Of a stretch of 64,000 nucleotides of DNA, positions 55,517 through 63,898 are shown piece by piece. Source of the DNA: Clostridia bacterium (GTDB taxonomy: Bacteria > Bacillota > Clostridia > Oscillospirales > RGIG5299); contig JAFVQJ010000002.1 of assembly GCA_017504945.1 (NCBI GenBank), positions 89,228 to 153,227 of the forward strand, read 5' to 3'. Under the pieces are notes generated by a model, which worked only from the letters and a program-made list of their open reading frames with translations, ran no database searches and was not told the DNA's origin. A program made the position numbers and the translations under genes. Positions within the stretch are counted from its first letter, which is position 1. Each line of letters opens with the position of its first letter.

Positions 55517-57151
55517 ATGAAAATGATAAAAAGAATAATATCTCTTTCGGTTGCATTGTTGCTTGTTTTCGCTTGCTCCGCCTGCTCGCCCGAGGTAAAC
55601 ACCCTAAGCGGCGACAGACTTTCTCTTTATGCTCCTCCCGAGGAGAGCGTAAACTATCTTATGCCCAATATCGACGTCGTCATCGGCGACGAGGAGGGGC
55701 TTGTTGACGTAAAGAGCCACGGCGCAAAGGGCGACGGTATTGCCGACGACACCGCCGCGGTAAACGCCGCGATAGCGGCAATGGGAGAAAGCGGAGGAAT
55801 ACTCTATTTCTCGCACGGCACCTACGTTATAAACTCAAACGTAACGGTTCCCGAAAATATAGCGTTTGCCGTTGCAACCTCCACTAAAATAAAGCTTGCC
55901 GAAAATGCAACTCTTAAGGTAAACAGCTCGGATCTCTATCTTCCCAAAAGACAGAACCTCACCGGCAAGGGCCTTTACGATTTCAGAGACGGCGTCAACT
56001 ATGCCTTCCCCGAGTGGTTTAGCTCGGGCGGCGTTGGCATTGCAAAGGCAATAACTGCGGCAGACACCGTTTATCTCTCCAAAATAACTTATAACATCGA
56101 GGATAAGATAGTTATTCCGCAGGAAAGAGATATAAAGATAATAGGCGTTTCAAACTACGGCACCAAGATAGACAGCTACTCCGACGTTATGTTTGAATAT
56201 ATCTACGAGTCGGGCAAGGCGTCTACCGTTGAATTTTCCTATATAAAAGTAACCGATTCCGCCGGCGGAAACTTCCTTGTATTTAACGGCAATCCCGAAA
56301 CAAAGGAGGGAACCGCAAAATTCAATAATATGGCATTCTGGGGATGTGAGGATGCGGTAATTCTCAAAAACTGCAGCAACAATCTCTTCAAAGAGATATA
56401 CACTATGGGAACGGGCTACCTCGCAATATTCGAGGGCGGCGTTAACGATACCACCTTCGAGCAGGTGCTTTGCTCAAGCAACAAGCAGGGACTTATCGTT
56501 GCCGACGGCGCAAACGAAAATACCGAGAAGTCGCAAAACCTCTATTTCTATTTCGCGGCATCCGTTTGGGCTTATAATATCGACTACAATATAAAGAATT
56601 ACGATAACGTTCAGTTTATCAACAGCTCGGGCGACCTCGGCGCAGGCGAGACAAACGAAGCAAGCATAAAGCTTGAAAACGTAAACGGCTTTACCATGCT
56701 CAGAAGCTGGTGCGCCTCCAACAGCGGTATTTCCTATGCGGCGAGCGCAGGCATTGCAAAGATAAGAGTCGGCGTATGGCTCGTTAACTGCACCGATATC
56801 ACGATAAAGGGCAACTCCATTCAGAACCACGATATTGCTATCAGGATCGACGGCGGAAGCGGCGAAAAGCCGATAGTCGTTGAGGGCAACGTTATACAGG
56901 CAAGCGGCTCGGCTGACTTTGTTTTAAACGGTGCCAAAAACGTTACCATAAGAGGAAATGCAATGTATTCCACCGGTCAGCACGAGAGACTCAAGTACGG
57001 CGACAGAACCGGTAACTACAATCTGAAGATAGGCGATCCCTGCAAGGATATCCTCTTCGAGCACAACATAACGAGAGGCGTAATTCGCGGCGACGACGGT
57101 GCAAAAAAGAAATATAACGGAATTACGGTAGGCGAAAATCACGGACTGTGA
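55517..57151 (+). CDS. Parallel beta-helix lipoprotein B1
   Basis: A 544-residue exported lipoprotein (lipobox ACSAC, Cys23). The first coil carries the pectate-lyase-3 motif VKSHGAKGDGIADDTAAVNAAI with ILYFSHGTYVI (about 70-110). A second, degenerate copy follows (YAFPEWFSSGGVGIAKAITA, about 160-200). Beta-helix coils with NCTDITIKGNSIQNHDIAI and NVTIRGNAMYSTG continue to the C terminus. It begins nine bases after A1 and clearly forms a unit with it. Two ATGs compete: 55517 (three bases from AGGAGG) and 55523, which is better spaced. Its paralogue is B2 at 58829. Confidence 0.78.
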   Translation: MKMIKRIISLSVALLLVFACSACSPEVNTLSGDRLSLYAPPEESVNYLMPNIDVVIGDEEGLVDVKSHGAKGDGIADDTAAVNAAIAAMGESGGILYFSHGTYVINSNVTVPENIAFAVATSTKIKLAENATLKVNSSDLYLPKRQNLTGKGLYDFRDGVNYAFPEWFSSGGVGIAKAITAADTVYLSKITYNIEDKIVIPQERDIKIIGVSNYGTKIDSYSDVMFEYIYESGKASTVEFSYIKVTDSAGGNFLVFNGNPETKEGTAKFNNMAFWGCEDAVILKNCSNNLFKEIYTMGTGYLAIFEGGVNDTTFEQVLCSSNKQGLIVADGANENTEKSQNLYFYFAASVWAYNIDYNIKNYDNVQFINSSGDLGAGETNEASIKLENVNGFTMLRSWCASNSGISYAASAGIAKIRVGVWLVNCTDITIKGNSIQNHDIAIRIDGGSGEKPIVVEGNVIQASGSADFVLNGAKNVTIRGNAMYSTGQHERLKYGDRTGNYNLKIGDPCKDILFEHNITRGVIRGDDGAKKKYNGITVGENHGL

Positions 57152-57163
57152 TCGACCGATTTC

Positions 57164-57194
57164 AAAAGCTCACCTTCAAGGTGAGCTTTTGTTT
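57164..57194 (+). terminator. Terminator after B1
   Basis: AAAAGCTCACC / GGTGAGCTTTT stem with a five-base loop and T-rich tail. Confidence 0.88.
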
Positions 57195-57198
57195 ATTT

Positions 57199-57227
57199 TG
57201 CACAAAAAATTTTTGAAAAATTGTGAA
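57199..57227 (+). promoter_or_regulatory. Upstream dyad of module A2-B2
   Basis: TGCACAA (57199-57205) and TTGTGAA (57221-57227). The spacing is one base shorter than in the A1 dyad and one base of the right arm has changed. The surrounding TTTTGCACAAA and GAAAAATTGTG words are shared with the A1 upstream region. Confidence 0.5.
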
Positions 57228-57247
57228 AAATGACGAGCGGTTTTCGC

Positions 57248-57276
57248 TTGCGGGAACGCCGTATTTATGGTAATAT
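57248..57276 (+). promoter_or_regulatory. Promoter of A2-B2
   Basis: TTGCGG (57248-57253), 17-bp spacer, TAATAT (57271-57276), weaker than the A1 promoter; AGGAGG ribosome binding site before the ATG at 57317. Confidence 0.6.
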
Positions 57277-57316
57277 ATTTGAGGTATTATTTTATTACAT
57301 ATAGGAGGCAAATTAT

Positions 57317-58813
57317 ATGCGTACAAGAAAAATAATTGCGCTGTGCGTAGCGTTTGCTCTTCTTGTTGCTTGCTTTGCGGGCTGTACCCCCAAGGTAGTA
57401 ACGGCAGAAGAGGTATATAACGTTTTGGAGCACGGCGTAAAGGCAGACGGCAAGACCGACGTCTCCGGTGTTCTTTACGACCTTATCGAAGAGGTCGCGA
57501 GAACGGGCGGAACCTTGGTCTTCCCCAAAGGAACCTATTACGTTAAGAACGACGCGGTAACCTTTTCCGCAAAGGTCGGCGTGGTAATGCTTGAGGGTGC
57601 AAAATTCAAGATCCACGAGGACAGCGCAGTCAAGGTTCAGGGCGGCTCGTTTGTAGCACCCAAGGAGCAGATATTTACCGGTGAAGGCACCGTAGGCGGC
57701 TTCATCAACGTTCCCAACGTTTATCCCGAGTGGTTCGGCGCAGTCGTAAACGACGGTAAGGACGACAGCGAGGCTATTGCAGCGGCACTTCGTGCAAACG
57801 GAAAGGTAACCTTCTCCGAGGGCGAATACAACATTGAAAAGTCTGTTGATCTTTCTCATATACCCAACAGCATCGTCGATATCTTCGGTGCGGGCGCAGA
57901 CAAGACGAAGATCACTATTGCAAACAACATAATCGGCTTTGACGGCCATTCAGACGGCAAAACCATATCGATATTCAACGCACACGGCATAAGCTTCTGC
58001 GAGAAGGATAATTTAAAGACCTCTACCGCTATCAAGCTCGGCCGTCCGTGGATGAGCGCAAGAAACTGTCATTTCGAGGGTCTTAAGATAGGCACTTGGT
58101 TTGACTATGCGGGCTTCTGTCAGTTCGAGGATAACACCGCAAAGGCTTGCGAGGTAGTTTACGAAATTTCCGAATATTCAATGTTCCTCTATTTCAACAG
58201 ATGTGAGGCAATCGAGAGCGGAACTCTCATAAAGGCGGTAGTCGGACCCTCCGGCGGCGTTTCCAACGGTATCCTCATTCAGAACTGCAAGAGCACCGAC
58301 GCTTACGCAGAGGATATCTACATCACCGAGAATCAGGCTGTTTGGATAGCAAACTGCGAGTTTATCGGCGGCAGCGGCGGCTTGGCATCGATCTACTTCA
58401 AATCTCATATCGATTCGGGCGTTGAAAACTGCATCATCTCCTCGAAAAAGGGAACAGACAGAGCGGGTATCTCCTTCGATACAGTTCATTACAGCTCGAT
58501 CGAGAACAACGTTATAAGCGACTGTTCCGAGGCTATAACCGCTAAAAACGGCGGCGCACTCACTATCACCGAAAACACCGTTTCGGGAAGCAGCAAAAAC
58601 GATATCGTTGTTCGCTCGCAGTATAATACCTTTATTGCAAGAAATCAGCTCAAATCGTCTGTTGCAAACGGAATTATCGGCGAAAAGAACAACAGAAAGA
58701 TAACCGTTGTTGAAAATATGTTTGCATCGGCTGAATACGATATCGCTTCGAAATTCCCCGCCATAAACGGCATAATCACTAAAGACAACGTCTTTAATTA
58801 CAATTTTGACTGA
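57317..58813 (+). CDS. Parallel beta-helix lipoprotein A2
   Basis: A 498-residue exported lipoprotein (lipobox FAGC, Cys23), paralogous to A1 over its whole length. It repeats the two entry motifs (HGVKADGKTDVSGVL with VFPKGTYYV; YPEWFGAVVNDGKDDSEAI with FSEGEYNI) and the conserved central coils CHFEGL, DNTAKACEVVYEISEYSMF, GPSGGVSNGILIQNCKSTDA, EDIYITENQAVWIANCEFI and SHIDSGVENCIISSK. It ends with Asn-turn coils. Conservation is strongest in the central coils, which therefore probably carry the functional surface. Its stop is 15 bases before B2. Confidence 0.78.
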   Translation: MRTRKIIALCVAFALLVACFAGCTPKVVTAEEVYNVLEHGVKADGKTDVSGVLYDLIEEVARTGGTLVFPKGTYYVKNDAVTFSAKVGVVMLEGAKFKIHEDSAVKVQGGSFVAPKEQIFTGEGTVGGFINVPNVYPEWFGAVVNDGKDDSEAIAAALRANGKVTFSEGEYNIEKSVDLSHIPNSIVDIFGAGADKTKITIANNIIGFDGHSDGKTISIFNAHGISFCEKDNLKTSTAIKLGRPWMSARNCHFEGLKIGTWFDYAGFCQFEDNTAKACEVVYEISEYSMFLYFNRCEAIESGTLIKAVVGPSGGVSNGILIQNCKSTDAYAEDIYITENQAVWIANCEFIGGSGGLASIYFKSHIDSGVENCIISSKKGTDRAGISFDTVHYSSIENNVISDCSEAITAKNGGALTITENTVSGSSKNDIVVRSQYNTFIARNQLKSSVANGIIGEKNNRKITVVENMFASAEYDIASKFPAINGIITKDNVFNYNFD

Positions 58814-58828
58814 AGGAGGATGAGTTAA

Positions 58829-60463
58829 ATGTTTAAGAAAATCATTAGTGTTTCACTTGCAATAATGCTCGTCCTCGGACTTGCATCCTGCGGCTCGGAA
58901 ATGAAAATAGCGGGTAATCAGAGTCAGTTTTACACAGAGCCCGAGGTCAAAACCAACCTCGTTGCTTTCCCCGACGTAAAGGTTATAGTCGGTAACGAGG
59001 AAAATCTCTTCGACGTAAAGAGCTACGGCGCAGTCGGCGATAATAAGACCGACGATACCGCTGCGGTAAACGCCGCTATCGAGGCAGCCTCGGCGGTGAA
59101 CGGCATAGTTTATTTCTCAAACGGAAAATATCTTATAGGTAACGTTACCTTCCCCGCAAACGTCGGCTTTGCGGTAGCCTCCTCCTCAACCGTTTCGGTC
59201 AAGAAGGACGCTAAGGCAGTTATCAACAGCACCGACCTTTATATACCCAAAAAGGCTGTTCTTGCGGGTGAAGGCAGTTTCGACCTCACAGGCGGCGTAA
59301 ATTACGCATATCCCGAGTGGTTCGGACTGGGCGGCGCAGGCATAGCGAAGGCCATAATTGCGGCAGATAAGGTCTACCTTATGAAGACCAGCTACTCCAT
59401 TACCGAAACCATAGTTATTCCCCAGAGCAGAAACATTGAGATAATCGGCTCCTGCAACACCTCTACCATAATCAGAACCGAGGTCTACGGCAAGGGCGAG
59501 GTATACGGCTTCGTATATGAGTACGAAAGCGGCGCGGCATCTAATTTGACTCTTTCCTATATGAGAATTCTCGACGACTCCGGCGCAAACCTCGTTAAGT
59601 TCTGCGGCAATCCCGAAACCAAAGAGGGCAAGCTCGAGCTCAGCGTTATGAGAATTGAGGGTGGAAACGTTACCGCAGTTGTTAAAAACTCCACCGGCAC
59701 TCTCTTTGAGGAGATAAGAACGGGCGGAATAAGGCTTCTTGCTCGCTTTGAGGGCGGCGTTAACAACGCGACCTTCAACAAGGTTCTTTGCGCAGGCAAC
59801 ACGCAGGGTATGCTCGAGGCAGACGGCGCAACAGACGGCGTTGGCAGATCGGAAAACATCTATTTCCATCACGCAAGCTCTGTTTCCGCAAAGGGAATAG
59901 ATTTTACCATTTCCAACTATGACGATATAACCTTCTTTCACAGCTCGGGCGACCTCGGCGCAGGCGGCACAAACGAGGCTTCTCTCAGAATGACCAACGT
60001 TGACGACTTTGAGATCACTCGATGCTGGTGGGCATCAAACGCAGGTCTTTCCTACTCTCCTGCGGCAGGTATCGCAAAGATAAGAGTAGGCTTGGAGCTT
60101 AATAACTGCACCAACGGTAAGATAAGAGGCAACTCTATCGTTAACCAGTGGATCGGCGTTGAAATGAACGGCGGAAGCGATATAATGATCGAGGGTAACA
60201 CCTTCCAGGCTTGCGGTCACTCGGAGCTTACCTTTAACGGTGCAAAGGACGTTACGGTTCAGGGCAACTCCTTTATGGCGGCAGGTCAGTTCGGTCAGAT
60301 GAAGGATGAGGTTAAGGATCTTGACGGAAACTACGTAATGGAAGCGCTTTCCGCAAACGAAAACATCGTATTCAAATACAACGTCCTCACAGGCGTTAAC
60401 CGTGCGGACGATGCCGTAAAGGGCAATACCGCAGGTATTACCGTTACGGACAATCATCAGTAA
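58829..60463 (+). CDS. Parallel beta-helix lipoprotein B2
   Basis: A 544-residue exported lipoprotein (lipobox LASC, Cys21), the same length as B1 and paralogous throughout. It has VKSYGAVGDNKTDDTAAVNAAI in the first coil, the degenerate second motif YAYPEWFGLGGAGIAKAII, the shared segments CGNPETKEG, FEGGVNNATFNKVLCAGNTQG, HSSGDLGAGGTNEASLRM and AGIAKIRVGLELNNCT, and terminal coils ending at NIVFKYNVLTG. AAGGAGGA precedes the ATG. With A2 it repeats the A1-B1 arrangement, implying that the two types of protein work together. Confidence 0.78.
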   Translation: MFKKIISVSLAIMLVLGLASCGSEMKIAGNQSQFYTEPEVKTNLVAFPDVKVIVGNEENLFDVKSYGAVGDNKTDDTAAVNAAIEAASAVNGIVYFSNGKYLIGNVTFPANVGFAVASSSTVSVKKDAKAVINSTDLYIPKKAVLAGEGSFDLTGGVNYAYPEWFGLGGAGIAKAIIAADKVYLMKTSYSITETIVIPQSRNIEIIGSCNTSTIIRTEVYGKGEVYGFVYEYESGAASNLTLSYMRILDDSGANLVKFCGNPETKEGKLELSVMRIEGGNVTAVVKNSTGTLFEEIRTGGIRLLARFEGGVNNATFNKVLCAGNTQGMLEADGATDGVGRSENIYFHHASSVSAKGIDFTISNYDDITFFHSSGDLGAGGTNEASLRMTNVDDFEITRCWWASNAGLSYSPAAGIAKIRVGLELNNCTNGKIRGNSIVNQWIGVEMNGGSDIMIEGNTFQACGHSELTFNGAKDVTVQGNSFMAAGQFGQMKDEVKDLDGNYVMEALSANENIVFKYNVLTGVNRADDAVKGNTAGITVTDNHQ

Positions 60464-60466
60464 TGT

Positions 60467-60500
60467 AAAAAAGGCGCCTTCTTTAAAAGGCGCCTTTTAT
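60467..60500 (+). terminator. Terminator after B2
   Basis: AAAAAGGCGCC / GGCGCCTTTT stem with loop, T-rich tail. Confidence 0.88.
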
Positions 60501-60511
60501 ATTTCGAAAAT

Positions 60512-60540
60512 AAAGGGAAACGGTTTTTCCGTTTCCCTTT
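60512..60540 (-). terminator. Terminator of paaK
   Basis: AAAGGGAAACGG / CCGTTTCCCTTT, 12-bp stem with a five-base loop, followed on the minus strand by ATTTTC. Confidence 0.85.
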
Positions 60541-60545
60541 TGATT

Positions 60546-61847
60546 TTATTTATAGAGCTTTCTGTTATCTATAACGTGCTTTGCCTTGCCCTCGAAGCGA
60601 GGAAGAGTTCTTGCCTCAACGAGCTCGACCGATGCCGAAATGCCTATTACCGATTCGATATCGTGACGGAGCTTTCTCTCAACTGCCTCGATCTTCTTTA
60701 CCTCGTCGGAGAAGAGCTCGGAGTTCATCTCGACCTTTATCTTCATGGTGTCCAAAAGTCCTTCTCTGTCGACGTAGATCATATAATAGGGAGCAACGTC
60801 GCTCGATTTGAGAATAACGCTCTCTATCTGAGAGGGGAATACGTTAACGCCTCTTATTATCAGCATATCGTCGGAGCGGCCCATAATGCGAGCCATACGG
60901 GGACTCGTTCTGCCGCAGGCACAGGGGCTTGAATCGATGGAGGTGAGGTCTCTCGTGCGATAGCGGATAAGGGGGAACGCCTCCTTCGAGATGGTGGTGA
61001 ATACAAGCTCGCCAACAGTGTTGTCGCCCTCGGGAAGAAGAGTGTCGGGATTTATTATCTCGGGAACGAAATGGTCGGCACAGACGTGGAGGCCGTTGTT
61101 TTCATCACAGCACATTGAAACGCCGGGGCCGGTGATCTCGGTAAGACCGTAGATATCGTAGGCCTTTAAGCCGAGCTTTTTCTCGATCTCTGCCTTCATC
61201 TCGTCGGTCCACGGCTCTGCGCCAAAGATGCCTGCCTTGAGGTTGAGATCCTCCTTCGATTTGCCCATTCTCTCAAGCTCGCTCGCTATGTAAAGTGCGT
61301 AGGAGGGGGTGCAGCAGAGATAGGTGGGCTTGAAGTCGGTGAGAATGGTTATCTGACGCTCGGTATTACCTCCCGAAACGGGAATGGTGGCGGCACCGAT
61401 AAGCTCTGAGCCCTGATGAAGACCGAAGCCGCCGGTGAAAAGACCGTAGCCGAAGGCAACGTGTAGCATATCCTCCTTGGTCATACCCGCCATGGTAAGA
61501 CATCTTGCAACGCACTCACTCCAAACTGCGAGGTCGTTTCTCGTATATCCCGCAACCTTGGGCTTGCCGGTGGTGCCGCTTGATGCGTGAAAGCGAACTA
61601 CCTCGCTCATGGGAGCGGCAAAGGTGCCGAAGGGATAATTCTCGGCAAGATCGTATTTATCGGTGAAGGGAAGCTTTGAGAGGTCGTCGATGGATTTTAT
61701 ATCGCCGGGTAAAATGCCCTGCGCGTCCATCTTTTTGCGGTAATAGCCTACGTTGTCGTAAACTCTGTTAACGGTTTTAATAAGTCTTTCCGACTGAATT
61801 GCATGGAGCTCGTCCTTTGAAACGGTTTCAACCTTGTTCCAGATCAT
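60546..61847 (-). CDS. paaK: Phenylacetate-CoA ligase
   Basis: An adenylate-forming enzyme that activates phenylacetate (or another arylacetate) to its CoA thioester using ATP. The 433-residue protein has the AMP-binding motif HASSGTTGKPKVAGYT, YGLFTGGFGLHQG, IFGAEPWTDEM, DIYGLTEITGPGVS and RTRDLT. Length is standard for PaaK. It stands alone here, with no paa ring-oxidation genes, which would need oxygen. Expression is controlled by a T-box leader (61862-62150) with a Phe-type specifier, arguing for a biosynthetic use of arylacetate. AAAGGA sits ten bases before the ATG. Confidence 0.93.
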   Translation of the reverse strand: MIWNKVETVSKDELHAIQSERLIKTVNRVYDNVGYYRKKMDAQGILPGDIKSIDDLSKLPFTDKYDLAENYPFGTFAAPMSEVVRFHASSGTTGKPKVAGYTRNDLAVWSECVARCLTMAGMTKEDMLHVAFGYGLFTGGFGLHQGSELIGAATIPVSGGNTERQITILTDFKPTYLCCTPSYALYIASELERMGKSKEDLNLKAGIFGAEPWTDEMKAEIEKKLGLKAYDIYGLTEITGPGVSMCCDENNGLHVCADHFVPEIINPDTLLPEGDNTVGELVFTTISKEAFPLIRYRTRDLTSIDSSPCACGRTSPRMARIMGRSDDMLIIRGVNVFPSQIESVILKSSDVAPYYMIYVDREGLLDTMKIKVEMNSELFSDEVKKIEAVERKLRHDIESVIGISASVELVEARTLPRFEGKAKHVIDNRKLYK

Positions 61848-61861
61848 AATCTCATATCCTT

Positions 61862-62150
61862 TTAAAAAAATAACAGCCTATCGTCTTTTAAAGGGACGAA
61901 AGGCTGAAAATTCCGCGGGACCACCCTGATTTGCTCAAATGAGCACTCTTTTTAAGCACGCTGATGCTTTGCCTCTGTAACGGGAGGCACCCGATTCCTT
62001 CTACTGCGATTTTCAAAGGAACAGCCTTGCATTTGCAAAAACGGATGAACTTCGCCGAATATCACAGGCAAACGCTTTCAGTCGCGACGTCTGCTCCCTA
62101 AACAGTGCAGCCTCGGTTACTCTTCCGCTTAAAGCTTTTTTATATTAAAT
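61862..62150 (-). ncRNA. T-box riboswitch, Phe-type specifier, upstream of paaK
   Basis: Transcribed on the minus strand. The T-box core AGGGTGGTCCCGCGG is at 61913-61927. The terminator CAGCC-TTTCGTC / GACGATA-GGCTG with a run of seven T is at 61862-61906. Stem I: AAGCGGA pairs with TCCGTTT; above it an AGTA loop-E strand faces GAAGTTCA; then CCGA pairs with TCGG. In that specifier loop the codon followed by the conserved A is TTC, so uncharged tRNA-Phe is the predicted ligand. Uncharged tRNA would form the antiterminator and allow paaK transcription. Confidence 0.9.
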
Positions 62151-62152
62151 AC

Positions 62153-62181
62153 ATTATATTCTTATTTAATCTCTTTGTCAA
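62153..62181 (-). promoter_or_regulatory. Promoter of the T-box-paaK transcript
   Basis: Minus strand TTGACA (62176-62181), 17-bp spacer, TATAAT (62153-62158): full consensus. Confidence 0.85.
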
Positions 62182-62192
62182 GATTTTATTTA

Positions 62193-63575
62193 TTAAAATC
62201 TGAAGCGGTTTCTTACCTTTTTTGCTCTCGCGCGCTTTTTCTTTTTGTTGTAGAAAACGGCGTAGCCGATATAAAGCGCTATCGCGAGAAAGATGAGTAT
62301 TGAGAATATCTTTACGTATATCGACGAGAAAAAGTCGCTTATCTGCGCGAAAAGATAGTCGAGCTCGTCGCGCGTTACCGACGCGGCGGCGGCGAATTCA
62401 ACGGTGCCGTAGCTCTTTCCGTCGTAAACTATCTCAAAGGCGCAAACGGTCTCGCCCTTGCTTATCGGCGCGGTAACGTATTCGGGAACCACACCCTTAT
62501 ATTCCAGCTTATCTCTGCTGTATTCTCCGAAAATAAAGCCCGATACCTCGGAGGTGGATATAAGGTTTACCTTGTCGGTGTTGCTGCCAAGCTTGACCTT
62601 TACGGTCTTTGCAATCTGCCCCTCTCCCACGAGCTTTACGTAGCGGTAGTTTGAAAAGCAATAGCTCCAGAGCCTGTTTGTATCGTTATAAAGAGCCTCT
62701 CCTCTTTCGGAGAACATCGTTATGCAAAGCAGACGCTGCTTGCCGAGTCCGTTGAGCGTTGCTTCCTTGACCGAGCAGATGGAGTCGCCGAGATAATTTC
62801 CGCTCGTTTTTATGCCTGAAACGGAGGAGGAAAAAAGCTCGTCGTTTCCCAAACGGAAACGGTTTGATGAATAAATATTTCTCGCCGCCTGCTTGTTGGT
62901 CTTTGCGATCTTGTAAAAAACGGTATCTGCTATTTCCTCGAAGGTAACGGTTTCGCGCTTTCCTTCGGCGGCGTTTACATCGATAAATCGCTCGATCGTA
63001 AGAGCGTGAGTAACTATTTTTGCGGCATCCGACGCGGTGGTGTGCTGAACACCGTCGGCGGAAAAGTCCTCGGGGGATTCCTTGTTGCCTTTCACAACGC
63101 CGTTTGAGTTTGTAAAGAGGGTGTCTGTGGCACCAAGCTCCGCCGCTCGCTTGTTCATCATATCGACGAAGGCTTCTTCGCTTTCGCAAATATGGGTAGC
63201 GATAACGTAGCAGGCGTTATTTGAGGTGGCAAGCATTATGCAATGGATAAGATCTATAGCCTTGATTCTCTCGCCTTCGGTCAGCTTATCGTTTTCACGG
63301 TAAAAGGGAAGCGCGGGGACTGTGATGAGAGTATTCAGATCGTCTATATTCTCAAGCGCGAGGATGACCGTCATTATCTTTGCTAAAAAAGCGACCGAAA
63401 CGCGCTTATCGGAATTCTTTTCGAATAAAACGGTGCCGCTGTCAAGATGTATGACAATTGCGGAGGATGCCGTTATGTCGGGGTCGGGCGTCTCGTCTGC
63501 AAAGGCAAACGAGGAAAAAGCCGTTACCGACAAGGCAAAGGCAATTATTAAAGAAAGAATTCTTTTAACAGTCAT
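62193..63575 (-). CDS. DacF-like D-alanyl-D-alanine carboxypeptidase homologue lacking the catalytic serine
   Basis: A 460-residue protein of the PBP5/DacF family: signal peptide (about 1-26), peptidase-like domain, C-terminal beta domain, a membrane helix (about 425-447) and a basic tail. Where the family has SLTK (SxxK) this protein reads AFLAK, so the acylated Ser is Phe. The SxN motif is kept (TSNNACYVIA) and KTG is KTSG. It is therefore probably inactive as a carboxypeptidase and may bind or regulate peptidoglycan. The ATG at 63575 is chosen over a TTG one codon upstream because AAAGGTG is correctly spaced from it. Confidence 0.85.
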   Translation of the reverse strand: MTVKRILSLIIAFALSVTAFSSFAFADETPDPDITASSAIVIHLDSGTVLFEKNSDKRVSVAFLAKIMTVILALENIDDLNTLITVPALPFYRENDKLTEGERIKAIDLIHCIMLATSNNACYVIATHICESEEAFVDMMNKRAAELGATDTLFTNSNGVVKGNKESPEDFSADGVQHTTASDAAKIVTHALTIERFIDVNAAEGKRETVTFEEIADTVFYKIAKTNKQAARNIYSSNRFRLGNDELFSSSVSGIKTSGNYLGDSICSVKEATLNGLGKQRLLCITMFSERGEALYNDTNRLWSYCFSNYRYVKLVGEGQIAKTVKVKLGSNTDKVNLISTSEVSGFIFGEYSRDKLEYKGVVPEYVTAPISKGETVCAFEIVYDGKSYGTVEFAAAASVTRDELDYLFAQISDFFSSIYVKIFSILIFLAIALYIGYAVFYNKKKKRARAKKVRNRFRF

Positions 63576-63616
63576 CAAAAATGCACCTTTATAAATAGTA
63601 ATTATTACAATAATAT

Positions 63617-63645
63617 ATTATATCATATTATATTAGCAATGTAAA
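63617..63645 (-). promoter_or_regulatory. Promoter of the DacF-like gene
   Basis: Minus strand TTTACA (63640-63645), 17-bp spacer, TATAAT (63617-63622). Confidence 0.75.
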
Positions 63646-63744
63646 CTGCTTTTTTGCGCTTCGACATAAAAATACACAAAACGGCGCTGACAAATTGAAT
63701 AAATTTGGGAAAAACAACAGTTAAAAATTTTTTTAAAAAAACTA

Positions 63745-63773
63745 TTGACAAACGGCAAAAATGGGTTTATAAT
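63745..63773 (+). promoter_or_regulatory. rRNA operon promoter P1
   Basis: TTGACA (63745-63750), 17-bp spacer, TATAAT (63768-63773), preceded by A/T tracts that resemble an UP element. Confidence 0.85.
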
Positions 63774-63868
63774 ATTGCACGTTGCGCCGCGAAAGGCAGT
63801 AAAAGGCAGAGCAAAAAAGAGGCTTTGAAAAAACTTTGAAAAAAGAATAAAAAAGTTTCGAAAAGTGC

Positions 63869-63898
63869 TTGACAAAATGCTGTAAAGTGTGGTACAAT
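63869..63898 (+). promoter_or_regulatory. rRNA operon promoter P2
   Basis: TTGACA (63869-63874), 18-bp spacer, TACAAT (63893-63898). Tandem strong promoters about 125 bp apart are typical of rrn operons. Confidence 0.8.
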
